IMG/VR virus record: IMGVR_UViG_3300005831_000074
Coordinates: 1-42,725 of that record
Origin: a virus
DNA length: 42,725 nucleotides
Direction: 5' to 3' (one strand)
Part shown: piece after piece, positions 7,901 to 15,607 of the stretch
Layout of the letters: every line of letters starts with the position of its first letter
Numbering within the stretch: position 1 is the stretch's first letter
Notes under the pieces: generated by a model
The model's input: the letters and a program-made list of their open reading frames with translations, nothing else
What the model was told of the DNA's origin: nothing
Databases searched by the model: none
Translations under genes and position numbers: made by a program

Positions 7901-9214
7901 GGTTAGCACATCACCATCAGCAAGGGCTGAAAGGTTTACATCTATAATGTCATCAAGGTATCCAACGTCTCCAATAGTAACAACGGTAGCGTCATTAATG
8001 GCATCGTCTGTTACAGTTACATCTGCTCCAACAAAGTTTAAGTTAGTACGAGCTATACCAACAGCAACCCCCTCCTCCTGAATAGTATGACCACTGTTGT
8101 AGGAAGCAGCCACCCATTGAGGGACACCGCCTACAGAGGTAAACACAAAACCATCTGCTCCTGTTGGTAAGGCAGTAGCTACGTTTGACACATCACCTAC
8201 AAATATTGAATTTTGTGGCAGGTATGTGGATAGTTTGTCGTCTAGTTGTGTTTGTACATAATCAGTAGTGCCTATTAGATAGGTTAGTTCTGTTGGGGTT
8301 AGCCCGGCAGATGATACTCCTGTTGTTACATTTAAATCATCAGCAGAAGCGGTTATGTCTGTTATGTCGGATGTCAGAAGGTCTAACCAATCCGTATCGT
8401 AGTTTGTTGCCGATAGTTTACCCAACACCTGACGGGTAGTTCCCCCTGTGGGAACCCCTGTGGTGGATGGATCAGCTAAAATGTACTCACCTGTTCCATC
8501 GTCCCACATGATAGCAAAACCATCCTGTGCTACTGTTGGGGTTGTTACTAAAGCGTTTACAGGGCGACTTGCTATCTCAGTATCTAACTGAGTTTGTACG
8601 TTGCCTGTAAGCGTATCTAAATACCCTATCTGAGTGTTAGTAGTTGTTGAAGTTGCCAGACCAGAAGAAGTAGATACTACTGCCCTGCTTGCTGTCAGTG
8701 CTATGTTGTCTGTTATCTGACCGTTCGAGTCATTAACTAAAATTCTGTAAGCAGTGCCGTCTGCCAGTTTTGTTCTTGCTATGGCAGCAGCAACAGCTAC
8801 GTCAGCATTGACAATTCCCCCCGTTAAGTTTAATTTAGAATATACTATTGCAGCGGCAGCGTTGATGTCTGCGTTGACAATAGAGCCTGTAAGATTTAGT
8901 TTAGAGTAGGCAATGGCAGCAGAGGCGTTAACATCTGCATTGACAATAACACCAGTGCCTATGGCTGTAACACCTGCGTTGGTAACCGTGACATCCCCCG
9001 TGAGAGTGATTGCGGTAGCTACGTTGGAAACATTACCGATCCACAACTTGCCATCGGCTAGAGTGGTGGTAATAAGAGCAGATGTGTCAATAGCAGGTCT
9101 GTCTGTAACCTCGCCTGTGGTGGCATTTATAGACAGTATCCTATTAGTAAGGCTCTCGACAAGAGAGCTTTCCTTTAATACTAACTTGCCTCTGATTACC
9201 TTACTCTTGCTCAC
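4946..9214 (-). CDS. Large tail fibre or appendage protein
   Basis: A 1422-residue repetitive, Ser/Thr/Asn/Gly-rich protein, by far the largest in the window. The N-terminus (about 1-90, VIRGKLVLKESSLVESLTNR) is shared with 2288-3712. Residues about 85-170 hold three tandem NADVNASAAIAYSKLNLTG-type repeats. The middle contains two long similar modules, each with SPSI, ASQSVKF/RF, YNPTL/DPNL and ending in ATSGSVLIGHTTLGASTTR; the conserved DNA of this last block recurs at 6011-6040 and 6784-6814. The C-terminus ends in a short SSAGLATGDIWNNGGI segment often seen in Bacteroidota phage fibres. It probably forms a trimeric appendage contacting the host surface. Module count suggests growth by internal duplication. 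Confidence 0.85.
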   Translation of the reverse strand: MSKSKVIRGKLVLKESSLVESLTNRILSINATTGEVTDRPAIDTSALITTTLADGKLWIGNVSNVATAITLTGDVTVTNAGVTAIGTGVIVNADVNASAAIAYSKLNLTGSIVNADINAAAAIVYSKLNLTGGIVNADVAVAAAIARTKLADGTAYRILVNDSNGQITDNIALTASRAVVSTSSGLATSTTTNTQIGYLDTLTGNVQTQLDTEIASRPVNALVTTPTVAQDGFAIMWDDGTGEYILADPSTTGVPTGGTTRQVLGKLSATNYDTDWLDLLTSDITDITASADDLNVTTGVSSAGLTPTELTYLIGTTDYVQTQLDDKLSTYLPQNSIFVGDVSNVATALPTGADGFVFTSVGGVPQWVAASYNSGHTIQEEGVAVGIARTNLNFVGADVTVTDDAINDATVVTIGDVGYLDDIIDVNLSALADGDVLTYDLGTNEWINAPIAATIDGSGTTNELTYWVDSDTLGALAVATYPSLTEVSYVKGVTSAIQTQLDSKWSLASGGTLTGANTITGTGQTLKGVWDSLGTTSTEGYGLFLENTTAATLGNQQISPSITWGGYGNGSTTINASQSVRFMADVLPVQASTNPRAIWRLRASINGAAYSTTFVPLGIDSSGRFLFNQQSVNTSYTFNLKSISNSSSTYHSVWFNSSSAVLFTCTDTGVFNFGNGNGEWFSVSAVTNVANSNNVTTGANAKIININNTLNNALANGEEGTVVSTASMIHTSNTYGILGIRGNFSVSSGTGNGIGVHIRPSINTSGSYSGIYYCLDIDPNLGTTTGLTNIALRATSGSVLIGHTTLGASTTRTQIRGIDDTTGKILLLENLSGTEKFSVNGYGGLNLVTATTGVNKITYDALGVTRVDGAGLWLANTTAAAAGAQQYSPSIVLEGQGWKTNATAASQSVKFKIDVSTTQGTTAPSGTLRIASIVNNTGGDIEIFSMANTGVTNFFGTGLILSSSRTINWIAAGASGLSLSNTLSHTATAGTYYNVGITTGGLAVASGTTTFAFLNLTPTFNTTGTYSGIAYGIDYNPTLTSTTGLTHIAYRATSGSILIGHTTLGASTTRLQLRGISTAAGYNLLLEDSTGTEKVTIEDSGKTHVVYQGNDIEGFSYGTKAGTRISLVINGTSTLTGIAGYSGASTQQWYLGKADSATGFWKVGTGMTSGVIIRNDSGDTNATIVLRLQTGSVADNLQPTTTSVRRVLYSTTGFQFGVNSADTRWLNVLGTVTNASYTSVNGTYIDLRPTINTTGGSTTLRAFYYNPTLTSLTGLTHYAWESTAGAVHIADSARSSNWLSILKTTAGAHTALTAATEFVSQDFVGNTWTWADGTVTTQRFNYFRGYTLNKTTTSATFTDAYNVYIDDLTAGAGVTLTNQWSLGLAGNLKVSGSRINIANIPTSSAGLATGDIWNNGGILTIV

Positions 9215-9889
9215 TTAGTCGTATATAAGAAATCTTTTACCTGTTATTGACCAGTTATCTGTGTTTGATACGGTAACCCTGAGCCTTACATTACCTGCGT
9301 TTATGTCCACAGAAAGAACTACGTCTGAGGTAGCTGCACCTACGTCAGGGGTGCTCTCTTCTCCACAGTCGATAGCGGAGCCATCCGAAAGCCAACTAGC
9401 AGTTAAAATGCCAGATCGTTGAGCTGTACCAGCCCCATTCGTGATGGTGTAGAACCACACAGCGCCTGAGCTGAGACCATATGAAAACTCATCTGCCGTC
9501 TCTGTTCCAATGTCTGCGTCAGTGTTGGCAAACGCTGTTGACTCTGTTGAGGTGATGGTGGTTGTGATTGTTCCACCACCACTGCCGATTAATATCTGTG
9601 GTCGTGCTACGTTAGCAAGAACGGGTGCAGTGGGGAATGAATATATCTCTGCGAACTTGACGAGAGCATAAACAATTTTGTTTATGGTTGTCTGATCTAA
9701 GTAAGCAGCATAATCAAGTGCTTTAAGCCATAGTCTTATTTTGGTTATATTCAACAGAAGGTCTTTACCCTCCTTTGATTCTAACCTGCGTATAGCCACA
9801 TACTCGTCTACAAACTCCGAGAGCTTCGTAAGTGCCTGATAACGAACACTTTCTGTCGTTACTGGGAAGTGGTATGGTACGACTGCCAT
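9215..9889 (-). CDS. Putative tail or neck structural protein
   Basis: A 224-residue protein in two parts: a helical N-terminal half (about 1-90, with TKIRLWLKALDYAAYLDQTT) and a beta-rich Thr/Ser/Gly C-terminal half (GGGTITTTITSTES onward). It has no catalytic motif. It lies between 9891-10559 and the large fibre with almost no spacing, so it is likely a baseplate or fibre-attachment component. Assignment is from context; the helical half may be the virion-binding side. Confidence 0.55.
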   Translation of the reverse strand: MAVVPYHFPVTTESVRYQALTKLSEFVDEYVAIRRLESKEGKDLLLNITKIRLWLKALDYAAYLDQTTINKIVYALVKFAEIYSFPTAPVLANVARPQILIGSGGGTITTTITSTESTAFANTDADIGTETADEFSYGLSSGAVWFYTITNGAGTAQRSGILTASWLSDGSAIDCGEESTPDVGAATSDVVLSVDINAGNVRLRVTVSNTDNWSITGKRFLIYD

Positions 9890-9890
9890 G

Positions 9891-10559
9891 TTATTCTACT
9901 ATTGATTCAAACCTTCTGGCCTTTCTTTCTCCTTCTGGATAACTAGCCCTGTCGCTGTCGACATACATACCATCAAGAATAGCTCCTAATCGAATGTAGG
10001 GTAATAGGTTTTCTAGAGTTACGTCTGCTGCGGTAGCTTCCTCTGAAGCATCACTGATAGCGTTTGCATACTCGTATTCTGAGTTAGGCGTGAGAATAAA
10101 CTCATAAACCGTACCTCCACCCGTTAAGAAGTCTGAATTGGCATTTGCAGCGGCTGCTGCGATAAGAGCATCTGTTGATAATGCTGTCCATCTGTTGGTG
10201 TCTACTGCTGGATCAGTAGATGATCCTGTTGAATTCGCCTGATACAGATTACCAGCTCCGTCATCAACGATCTCATAGATGTTATAACTGCCAGCTACAT
10301 AAGCCTCAGCAGCTATAAAGCTAACTCTGAACCACCCATCATTTGGTATGGTGAAAGTCCAGCTTGTGTCTACGTAAGGGTCTGCGTCTGAGCCAGTTAC
10401 AGTAAGAGTAGACTCTACTGTGGTGTCCTGATTGATCTTTTGAGCAACTACATACGTGCCAAAGTTCCCCCTTGTTCCGTACACGGTAGCGTCAAGTAAT
10501 GTCGCTGTTGCTCTGTCTGAGCTAATGCTGTCTATCGAAATGTCTATTGTAAGTGCCAC
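9891..10559 (-). CDS. Putative virion protein, first gene of the fibre unit
   Basis: A 222-residue, acidic, beta-rich N-terminal region (about 1-115) resembling an immunoglobulin-like fold, followed by an Ala-rich helix (about 130-145) and a C-terminal charged segment ending ARRFESIVE. It is the first gene after the promoter-like site at 10582-10600 and heads the operon that carries the large fibre. Probably a tail or appendage-base protein; no family is recognised. Confidence 0.55.
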   Translation of the reverse strand: MALTIDISIDSISSDRATATLLDATVYGTRGNFGTYVVAQKINQDTTVESTLTVTGSDADPYVDTSWTFTIPNDGWFRVSFIAAEAYVAGSYNIYEIVDDGAGNLYQANSTGSSTDPAVDTNRWTALSTDALIAAAAANANSDFLTGGGTVYEFILTPNSEYEYANAISDASEEATAADVTLENLLPYIRLGAILDGMYVDSDRASYPEGERKARRFESIVE

Positions 10560-10581
10560 GTTATGAGTTGTTTATAATGTT

Positions 10582-10600
10582 GTATCAATTATCATGCCAG
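10582..10600 (-). promoter_or_regulatory. GG-N10-GA promoter-like site before 9891-10559
   Basis: On the minus strand the site reads CTGGCATGATAATTGATAC. It keeps the GG-N10-GA spacing of the family seen at 14534, 21837, 30152 and 36826. It overlaps the last codons (K K L A stop) of 10592-10999 and would give a leader of about 15 bases before the ATG at 10559. Overlap with coding sequence lowers confidence slightly, but position at the head of an operon supports it. Confidence 0.5.
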
Positions 10601-10999
10601 TTTCTTCGTAATCTTCAATAAAAACTCGTCTGGAAGAGTGTCTATCATGTGCTGTAATGTCTTGCCTGATTCAACCATGTCAGGCACACCATCATTGTTT
10701 AAATCCTGAAACCTACCACCCACACCAATACATCCCTTTAAGTCCTTCACAAATGTTATTTTATGAATGAGGATACCACTTCTGCCCGGCACAGAGGGTA
10801 ATCTGAAATAGGGATAGTCTCTGCCTACCTTTGGTAGTTGCTTGATAACTTTGTATGTGCCCTCTGGTATGCACGAGATTGAACGGGCGTTACCCTTATC
10901 AGGTAGTTCCATCGTTTTGCATATCAGTTGTTTGTTTTCATCGTATATTGACCCTAATGTTTCTGTAGGTAAATACACTCGTTCTAATGTAAGTGTCAT
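10592..10999 (-). CDS. DUF5675-family protein
   Basis: The ATG at 10999 (MTLTLERVYLPTETLGSIYD) is chosen over an upstream one at 11014 that lies inside a terminator stem. The 135-residue product matches the DUF5675 pattern: ERVYLPTETLGSIYD, CKTMELPDKGN, SCIPEGTYKV, GRSGILIHKITFV and KGCIGVGGRF. The His in LIHK and the conserved Cys in GCIG are visible. The family is widespread in Bacteroidota phages and often near lysis or tail genes. The resemblance to L,D-transpeptidase-type cell-wall proteins is suggestive only; biochemical function is not known to me. Confidence 0.75.
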   Translation of the reverse strand: MTLTLERVYLPTETLGSIYDENKQLICKTMELPDKGNARSISCIPEGTYKVIKQLPKVGRDYPYFRLPSVPGRSGILIHKITFVKDLKGCIGVGGRFQDLNNDGVPDMVESGKTLQHMIDTLPDEFLLKITKKLA

Positions 11000-11004
11000 A
11001 ATAT

Positions 11005-11040
11005 AAAAAGGCACAGACGCTTTTTACGAATGTGCCTTTT
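11005..11040 (-). terminator. Rho-independent terminator downstream of 11059-11850
   Basis: A perfect ten-base inverted repeat (AAAAGGCACA at 11006-11015 and its complement at 11031-11040) with a 15-base loop. On the minus strand the stem ends in a T-rich stretch. It lies 19 bases past the stop of 11059-11850 and directly before the start of 10592-10999. Confidence 0.7.
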
Positions 11041-11058
11041 AGTTAGGGTTATATTTCT

Positions 11059-11850
11059 TTATAGTGTCTCAACTTTTTTAGGTCGCCCACCCTTGTTAGG
11101 GGCTGCTTTAATATCGGGCTTGAATGACATCTTCTCTTTAAGAGCATCAATCATTTCCTGATCTCGTGATAGCATCGCTATTGCATCGTCCTCTGAGTTT
11201 CCGACAAGCGTCTCCTCCCACATAATGAGAGAACCCTTCATCTTGAATACTCCTTCTTGCAGAGCCTTTCTCACAAGTGCTCTCAACGAACGATCTCCTG
11301 CTTTCAACAGATCATTAAACTCAGAAGGTCGTTTACCAGCGAAGTCGATCACTCGTACACGCATTGCTGTATCTGGTTCACCGTAGTGTCCTAAGATATT
11401 AGCAATCTCTTCTAACGTTTGTGGGTCTAAATTAAGAGCTGTTGCTTGCGCTTCTACTCTCAGCTTATCAGCACTGAATGCTGTTTCTGCATCCTTCTGT
11501 GGATCGTATTCTCTGAATACAGCCCCCATCTGTTTGCCGTTCTTATCGTAAAATCCATTAGGTGATCCCTCACAGTCTGGATGGTTTTTCAGGTATTCAT
11601 ATTGCGACAGGCCGTTCATGTCCTTATCGTAATCTCTTGTTTGGAAACGTCTGAGGCTTTCGTCAAACTTGAACCTCTTAGCTTTAGGATTACCCTTGGC
11701 ATCCTTACCAACAACATACTCTACCTTCGTACCAGTCCTCTTGTCGATGTAATCAGATTGAAGAGAATAAGTACCTCCCCTGTTGATTACGTCTAACTTG
11801 TCACCAAATAATATGAACAGTCTCTGCTCATGTAATTTAAATTTTGTCAT
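11059..11850 (-). CDS. Putative DNA-binding or head-associated protein with AT-hook-like tail
   Basis: A 263-residue charged protein. The N-terminal half is rich in Lys/Arg/Asp (about residues 25-85). A helical centre (about 130-230) includes AFSADKLRVEAQATAL and SLRALVRKALQEGVFK. The last residues, NKGGRPKKVETL, contain a GGRPKK AT-hook-like core. It sits just after the capsid terminator and has its own terminator, so it is a separate unit between MCP and DUF5675 genes. It might be a head, internal or regulatory protein. No family is recognised. Confidence 0.6.
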   Translation of the reverse strand: MTKFKLHEQRLFILFGDKLDVINRGGTYSLQSDYIDKRTGTKVEYVVGKDAKGNPKAKRFKFDESLRRFQTRDYDKDMNGLSQYEYLKNHPDCEGSPNGFYDKNGKQMGAVFREYDPQKDAETAFSADKLRVEAQATALNLDPQTLEEIANILGHYGEPDTAMRVRVIDFAGKRPSEFNDLLKAGDRSLRALVRKALQEGVFKMKGSLIMWEETLVGNSEDDAIAMLSRDQEMIDALKEKMSFKPDIKAAPNKGGRPKKVETL

Positions 11851-11874
11851 AAATATTAATTTTAAAGTAAAATA

Positions 11875-11905
11875 AGAGTTGATGAGATTTTACCCCACCA
11901 ACTCT
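11875..11905 (-). terminator. Rho-independent terminator after the capsid gene
   Basis: On the minus strand AGAGTTGGTG pairs with CATCAACTCT (one G-U pair) around an 11-base loop, followed by a TATTTTACTTT tract. It lies 17 bases past the stop of the capsid gene 11922-13247, as expected for an abundant capsid transcript. Confidence 0.7.
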
Positions 11906-11921
11906 GTACTATGAAAAACTA

Positions 11922-13247
11922 CTAAGAATTTGCGTAAACTAAGCCAAGACGGTTAGGAAGCAATACTGCGGAAGTAAATTCGCACAATAATTCCATTTGC
12001 AAACCATCGTATGCGTTAGAAGCAGTCAAACCCGGAGAAGCCATACCAGTGATCATCTTTTGGATGAACTTGGCTCCCTTGCGGTACTTAACCTGAATGT
12101 TACGCTGTCCCGGTGTTGCATAACCCATATCAAGCACAAGAGCTACGTTCTTGAAGTCTTTAGCTGTTGAAGAAGGAGTTACTGATGGCAACATTGCGGT
12201 ATCAGAGAACATATCAAAATACTTGAAGTGGAAACGCTTGTTACCAATCTCGTAAGAGGTGAAGTTAAGACCAGCTAACTGAGCAGGTTTTTCTGAGTTA
12301 GGGATTGAACGATAACGATCAGCAAGAGCCTGTTGGTTCTGCAAGAAGATACGCTCACCCATTAATACTACTAGATCGTCAGAACCTTGGTTCACGATCA
12401 AAGATTCTGCTAGTGTTACCCAATCAGATTCCTGAACACCTACTGCACTGTTAAATGGAACTAGGTTAGCTCCACCTTCAGCATACTCGATCAAACCTCT
12501 TGTTTGATTAGTTGTGCCTTTGAAGCGCTGTCCGAACAGAAGTTTACCGTGGAAATCACGCATAAATTCTTTTTGTTCGATGTCCTCTTGCTTGAAGTAC
12601 CAAGACTTGTCGTCTACGTAGGTCTTCTGTGACATTACACCACGCTCAATAGTTGCACCTCTACGGTGAATATTGGTTACGTTGTAAGCACTTGAAGGCA
12701 AGTAAACACGAGTTCCACCTGATCCAGATGATCCACGAGCAAAACCAGTTGCAATGTGACCTGCATGGTATCCGTCTACATCACCAGTAACGATGTTACC
12801 ACCGTCAAAAGCAGCTAATGTAAGGCGTTGTAAACCACCGTTATCTGAAACAGCAGTTACGCGATAGTTAACACCTGTCTCCATAACCCGTACTTCATCA
12901 CCAACTAAGAAATAACCCAAGTTAGTTCCTGTTGCGGCAATATCAACGGCATCAACAACAACAGCAGCAGTACCAGTACCACTGATGTAGTTAAGTTCTG
13001 AACTCTTACGAGTGCGATCCATCACGTTCCATGTGTAGATGTCAGATTCGATTTCACCAGAAACATCTGGCACTTCATCAAGAAGTTTTGAAAACCAATA
13101 ATTAGGGAACTTCACGATCAAATCACGAAGAATCTCAGGTTGCTCCAAACCTGCATTGAAAATATGTCCACTAAGGACAGAAGCGGCAGCAGTTGTTCCT
13201 GTGCCTGTAATACTTGAAGGGACGTTAACGCCCGATACTAATGACAT
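11922..13247 (-). CDS. Major capsid protein (HK97-fold type, inferred)
   Basis: A 441-residue protein directly downstream of a scaffold-like gene and upstream of a strong terminator. Its composition is that of a shell protein: Gly/Ala/Val-rich with few Cys. Visible features are an N-terminal arm (1-40, Ser/Thr/Gly), an EQPEILRDLIVKFPNYWFSK segment, an E-loop-like Gly/Ser-rich stretch (GSSGSGGTRVYLPSS, about 170-185) followed by HRRGATIERGVM, and a C-terminal ELLCEFTSAVLLPNRLG. These match capsid proteins of Bacteroidota podoviruses in layout. Mass spectrometry would settle the call; order portal, scaffold, capsid makes it likely. Confidence 0.8.
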   Translation of the reverse strand: MSLVSGVNVPSSITGTGTTAAASVLSGHIFNAGLEQPEILRDLIVKFPNYWFSKLLDEVPDVSGEIESDIYTWNVMDRTRKSSELNYISGTGTAAVVVDAVDIAATGTNLGYFLVGDEVRVMETGVNYRVTAVSDNGGLQRLTLAAFDGGNIVTGDVDGYHAGHIATGFARGSSGSGGTRVYLPSSAYNVTNIHRRGATIERGVMSQKTYVDDKSWYFKQEDIEQKEFMRDFHGKLLFGQRFKGTTNQTRGLIEYAEGGANLVPFNSAVGVQESDWVTLAESLIVNQGSDDLVVLMGERIFLQNQQALADRYRSIPNSEKPAQLAGLNFTSYEIGNKRFHFKYFDMFSDTAMLPSVTPSSTAKDFKNVALVLDMGYATPGQRNIQVKYRKGAKFIQKMITGMASPGLTASNAYDGLQMELLCEFTSAVLLPNRLGLVYANS

Positions 13248-13299
13248 TTTATTCTATCATTTAACTTGTGTTACTCTACGAATACCGTAGTTTATAACT

Positions 13300-14478
13300 T
13301 TAAAGGCTTCCGCTCTTAATATGTCTGTCTCTAAATTCCTTCAGTTTTTCAACTGATGATTTAGGTTTCTCTGCCTCTGTTAACTCCGGTGCTGCGGAAA
13401 CGCCACCAGTGTTCAGTACAGGGTTTTGTGTCTTTTGAAGGAGTTCTCTTTTAGCTGCTACTTGTCCCTGATTAAACTGAAACTTGCTGATCTTGTCTCC
13501 GTACTCTGCTAGGGCGATAGCCTTCGTCAGTTTTGCTGGATCAAGTCTTGACAGAACTTCAGGTGGTATATCGCCCAAATGCTTTCTTACAAGCGATTGG
13601 TTTGATATGCCGTTGTACAGGTACTCAGAATGCTTTGGTTCAAAAGTGATACCAAATGATTCCTTGGGTAGTGACTTTGATAGACTCGATGTTGCTTCAG
13701 ATAACCTTTTGTTAAAGTCCATCTGCTTTCTCTCTGCTTCCTGCAAGATCGCCATCTTCTGTTGATTTTGCATCTGTGCTATCTGTTGCTTCATGGCATT
13801 GCCTTGAAACGTCTTGAGAGCATCAGGGATTGCGTCAAGTGCTGCGTCAAGTTGTGAGTAGTCAATGCTCCCATCGGGATTCTTGTATTTGTAAGACTCT
13901 TGTCTTTCAAACTCTCTCTCAAACAACTCAACCGGGTCTATCTTGGCTACATCAACATGGTTTCCAGTTAATGATTGCCAGTCGCCTCCTTTTTTAGCGA
14001 CTTCGATTGCTTCCTTCAAGCTGTCTGGAACACCCTCGAAGAGCGTCTCTCTTTCGGATTCCAGTTGCTTGAACTTAGCTAACTTTTCGTTTACAGAATT
14101 AATCAACTCTGTTTCGTCCTTGACATCAAGACCAAAGGCACTGCCTATTTTCTTAGCGTCAAACTTGGACTCTACAGGGGTAACAACTTCTGTTACGTCT
14201 TCATCCCATGATTTCAGCGGTTCTTCAACCACTGGCGCAGTTATGGGGTCTGCTGTTTTAGCCTCTTCTACAGGCACTGCTGGTGACCCCTCTGTTGGAA
14301 GCACTGCCTCTGGCTTCGGGGTTTCTACAGCAGCCTCTCCTTGAGAAGGCGGGCTTGTATTTTCAATAACTGGTGGCTGTTGAGCCGCCAATGTATTTTG
14401 TAATTCGTCTCTTTTTGCGGCTCTGTCCTGTGCTAGTTTCAACAGTTCTCCCGCTACGTTATGATCTAAATCTGCCAT
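13300..14478 (-). CDS. Capsid scaffolding protein
   Basis: A 392-residue acidic, low-complexity protein. Residues about 35-100 are rich in Pro, Glu, Val and Thr (disordered), then comes a helical region, a Gln-rich coiled coil (about 225-260, MKQQIAQMQNQQKMAILQ) and a charged C-terminus (SVEKLKEFRDRHIKSG). Scaffolds typically have this layout and sit directly before the capsid gene, as here. It is the first gene after the promoter-like site 14534-14553. No protease motif is visible, so maturation is either not proteolytic or uses another protein. Confidence 0.8.
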   Translation of the reverse strand: MADLDHNVAGELLKLAQDRAAKRDELQNTLAAQQPPVIENTSPPSQGEAAVETPKPEAVLPTEGSPAVPVEEAKTADPITAPVVEEPLKSWDEDVTEVVTPVESKFDAKKIGSAFGLDVKDETELINSVNEKLAKFKQLESERETLFEGVPDSLKEAIEVAKKGGDWQSLTGNHVDVAKIDPVELFEREFERQESYKYKNPDGSIDYSQLDAALDAIPDALKTFQGNAMKQQIAQMQNQQKMAILQEAERKQMDFNKRLSEATSSLSKSLPKESFGITFEPKHSEYLYNGISNQSLVRKHLGDIPPEVLSRLDPAKLTKAIALAEYGDKISKFQFNQGQVAAKRELLQKTQNPVLNTGGVSAAPELTEAEKPKSSVEKLKEFRDRHIKSGSL

Positions 14479-14500
14479 AAATTGTTTATTTTAAATTTAA

Positions 14501-14523
14501 GGCTGCCTGATTAAAAAGCAGCC
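14501..14523 (-). terminator. Hairpin in the scaffold leader, terminator or 5' stabilising stem
   Basis: A six-base stem (GGCTGC/GCAGCC) with an 11-base loop, followed on the minus strand by TTAAATTTAAAAT. It could end the upstream unit (14559-14810). It also lies just past the start site expected from promoter-like site 14534-14553, so it would form the very 5' end of the scaffold-capsid mRNA. Both readings are possible. Confidence 0.5.
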
Positions 14524-14533
14524 GCTTATAGTC

Positions 14534-14553
14534 TACATCAAATATCGTGCCAA
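14534..14553 (-). promoter_or_regulatory. GG-N10-GA promoter-like site before scaffold and capsid
   Basis: The minus strand reads TTGGCACGATATTTGATGTA, the best match to the family consensus and identical over 18 bases to the copy at 30152. It lies in a non-coding gap, 56 bases before the scaffold ATG. GG and GA are separated by ten bases as in sigma-54 elements, where the second pair is normally GC. Confidence 0.65.
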
Positions 14554-14558
14554 AACAG

Positions 14559-14810
14559 CTAAGTAGCTGAAAACTGGGCAGTTACATATTTAGTTTTCAA
14601 AATAAAACCATTTTCTATAACTTCTACACTCGTTGGTGTGAATGTTCTGAACTCTTTTTCATTAGTAACTGCAAACTTAACTCCCACTACAGGTTTACCC
14701 TGAGTGGTCATACCAATACAGGATGGCATCTCAGCACACGCTGTTATTTTGTAAATGGTCAGGTCTACCTTAGACCCGAAACCGAACCATGATTTTAGTG
14801 TTTGTATCAT
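14559..14810 (-). CDS. Small late protein, unknown
   Basis: The ATG at 14810 (MIQTLKSWFGFGSKVDLTIYK) is preferred over one at 14879 that would lie deep in the preceding gene. The 83-residue product has an amphipathic N-terminus and a compact beta-rich core with two Cys (ACAEMPSCIGM). It is the last gene of the portal-to-fibre unit, before the hairpin at 14501-14523. No function is recognised. Confidence 0.6.
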   Translation of the reverse strand: MIQTLKSWFGFGSKVDLTIYKITACAEMPSCIGMTTQGKPVVGVKFAVTNEKEFRTFTPTSVEVIENGFILKTKYVTAQFSAT

Positions 14811-14814
14811 ATTT

Positions 14815-15606
14815 TTATTGTGCTTCCCACATATATACCCCTCTCGTGTGCGTTCCTGTTTCTGTCCATACGATGTCAAAAGTGGTTGCCCCTACGTTTT
14901 GAATAACGCCTGAAATAGTATTACTAACAGCGGTATCTAGGAATATTGCAAATGCGCTTGATGTTTGTGCGGCTATTGTTGTTGTACCGTTAATTGATTG
15001 ATAAATACAGAAGTTTCCACTACTGTTCCAAATGCCCTCGGAAGACGTAGTAGGGGTTGCAGCAGCGTTACTTGTAAAACCGCTCTTACCCGATATTCTA
15101 ATCATTACTGGTGTTTTGCCGAGATTATGAGTTACTGCTGTTGTTCCTGATGCGGTTGGTGTAGTACCCACACCTGCGGTTGATTTAAGTACAGCCACCC
15201 CCTCTACGGCTAAAACCCCTGCTGCACTTCTTGAAAGGGTAGTATCTGTTGCTGCGCCTAATTCGATTGTGCCTGTGGTAAACACACCTCCTGTTCCGAT
15301 TGATAAAGCATCTGTTGTTGTGTCGAATGTGAAAGCTGTATCGCCCTCAATAGTACCATCTCCTGTCCATACACCCACTTGATTGTCTACAGGTGTGCCG
15401 ACCTTTGATACGTCCCCACTTCCTGCGGGAGTAACCCAAGAACCGTCACCACGAAGGTATGTTGAAGAGCTTGGAGTACCTGTCGCATCAATGTCGTCAA
15501 TTTGAACTGCGGCATTATCTATCACCCAAGTAGCCCCTGATCCTGATACGGTAATATCCCCTTTATCACCGTCTGTTATTCCTCCTGCTGGATTATAAAG
15601 TGGCAT
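14815..15606 (-). CDS. Fibre or spike-type structural protein
   Basis: A 263-residue Gly/Thr/Ser-rich protein. The N-terminal third contains [18 protein letters not shown] and [18 protein letters not shown], elements that recur in Bacteroidota phage fibres. The C-terminal part (from about residue 145, [18 protein letters not shown]) is a beta-sandwich-like domain related in pattern to the end of 2288-3712 (both carry an SV/AVTH-x-L/I strand). Third of three fibre-type genes behind the portal. Likely part of an appendage. Confidence 0.7.
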   Translation of the reverse strand: MPLYNPAGGITDGDKGDITVSGSGATWVIDNAAVQIDDIDATGTPSSSTYLRGDGSWVTPAGSGDVSKVGTPVDNQVGVWTGDGTIEGDTAFTFDTTTDALSIGTGGVFTTGTIELGAATDTTLSRSAAGVLAVEGVAVLKSTAGVGTTPTASGTTAVTHNLGKTPVMIRISGKSGFTSNAAATPTTSSEGIWNSSGNFCIYQSINGTTTIAAQTSSAFAIFLDTAVSNTISGVIQNVGATTFDIVWTETGTHTRGVYMWEAQ

Positions 15607-15607
15607 A

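Noticed and set aside
1958-9218. Several long plus-strand open frames antisense to fibre genes
   Set aside because: They mirror Thr/Val/Ala-rich repeats on the coding strand, lack start contexts, and no plus-strand promoter or operon is seen anywhere in the window.
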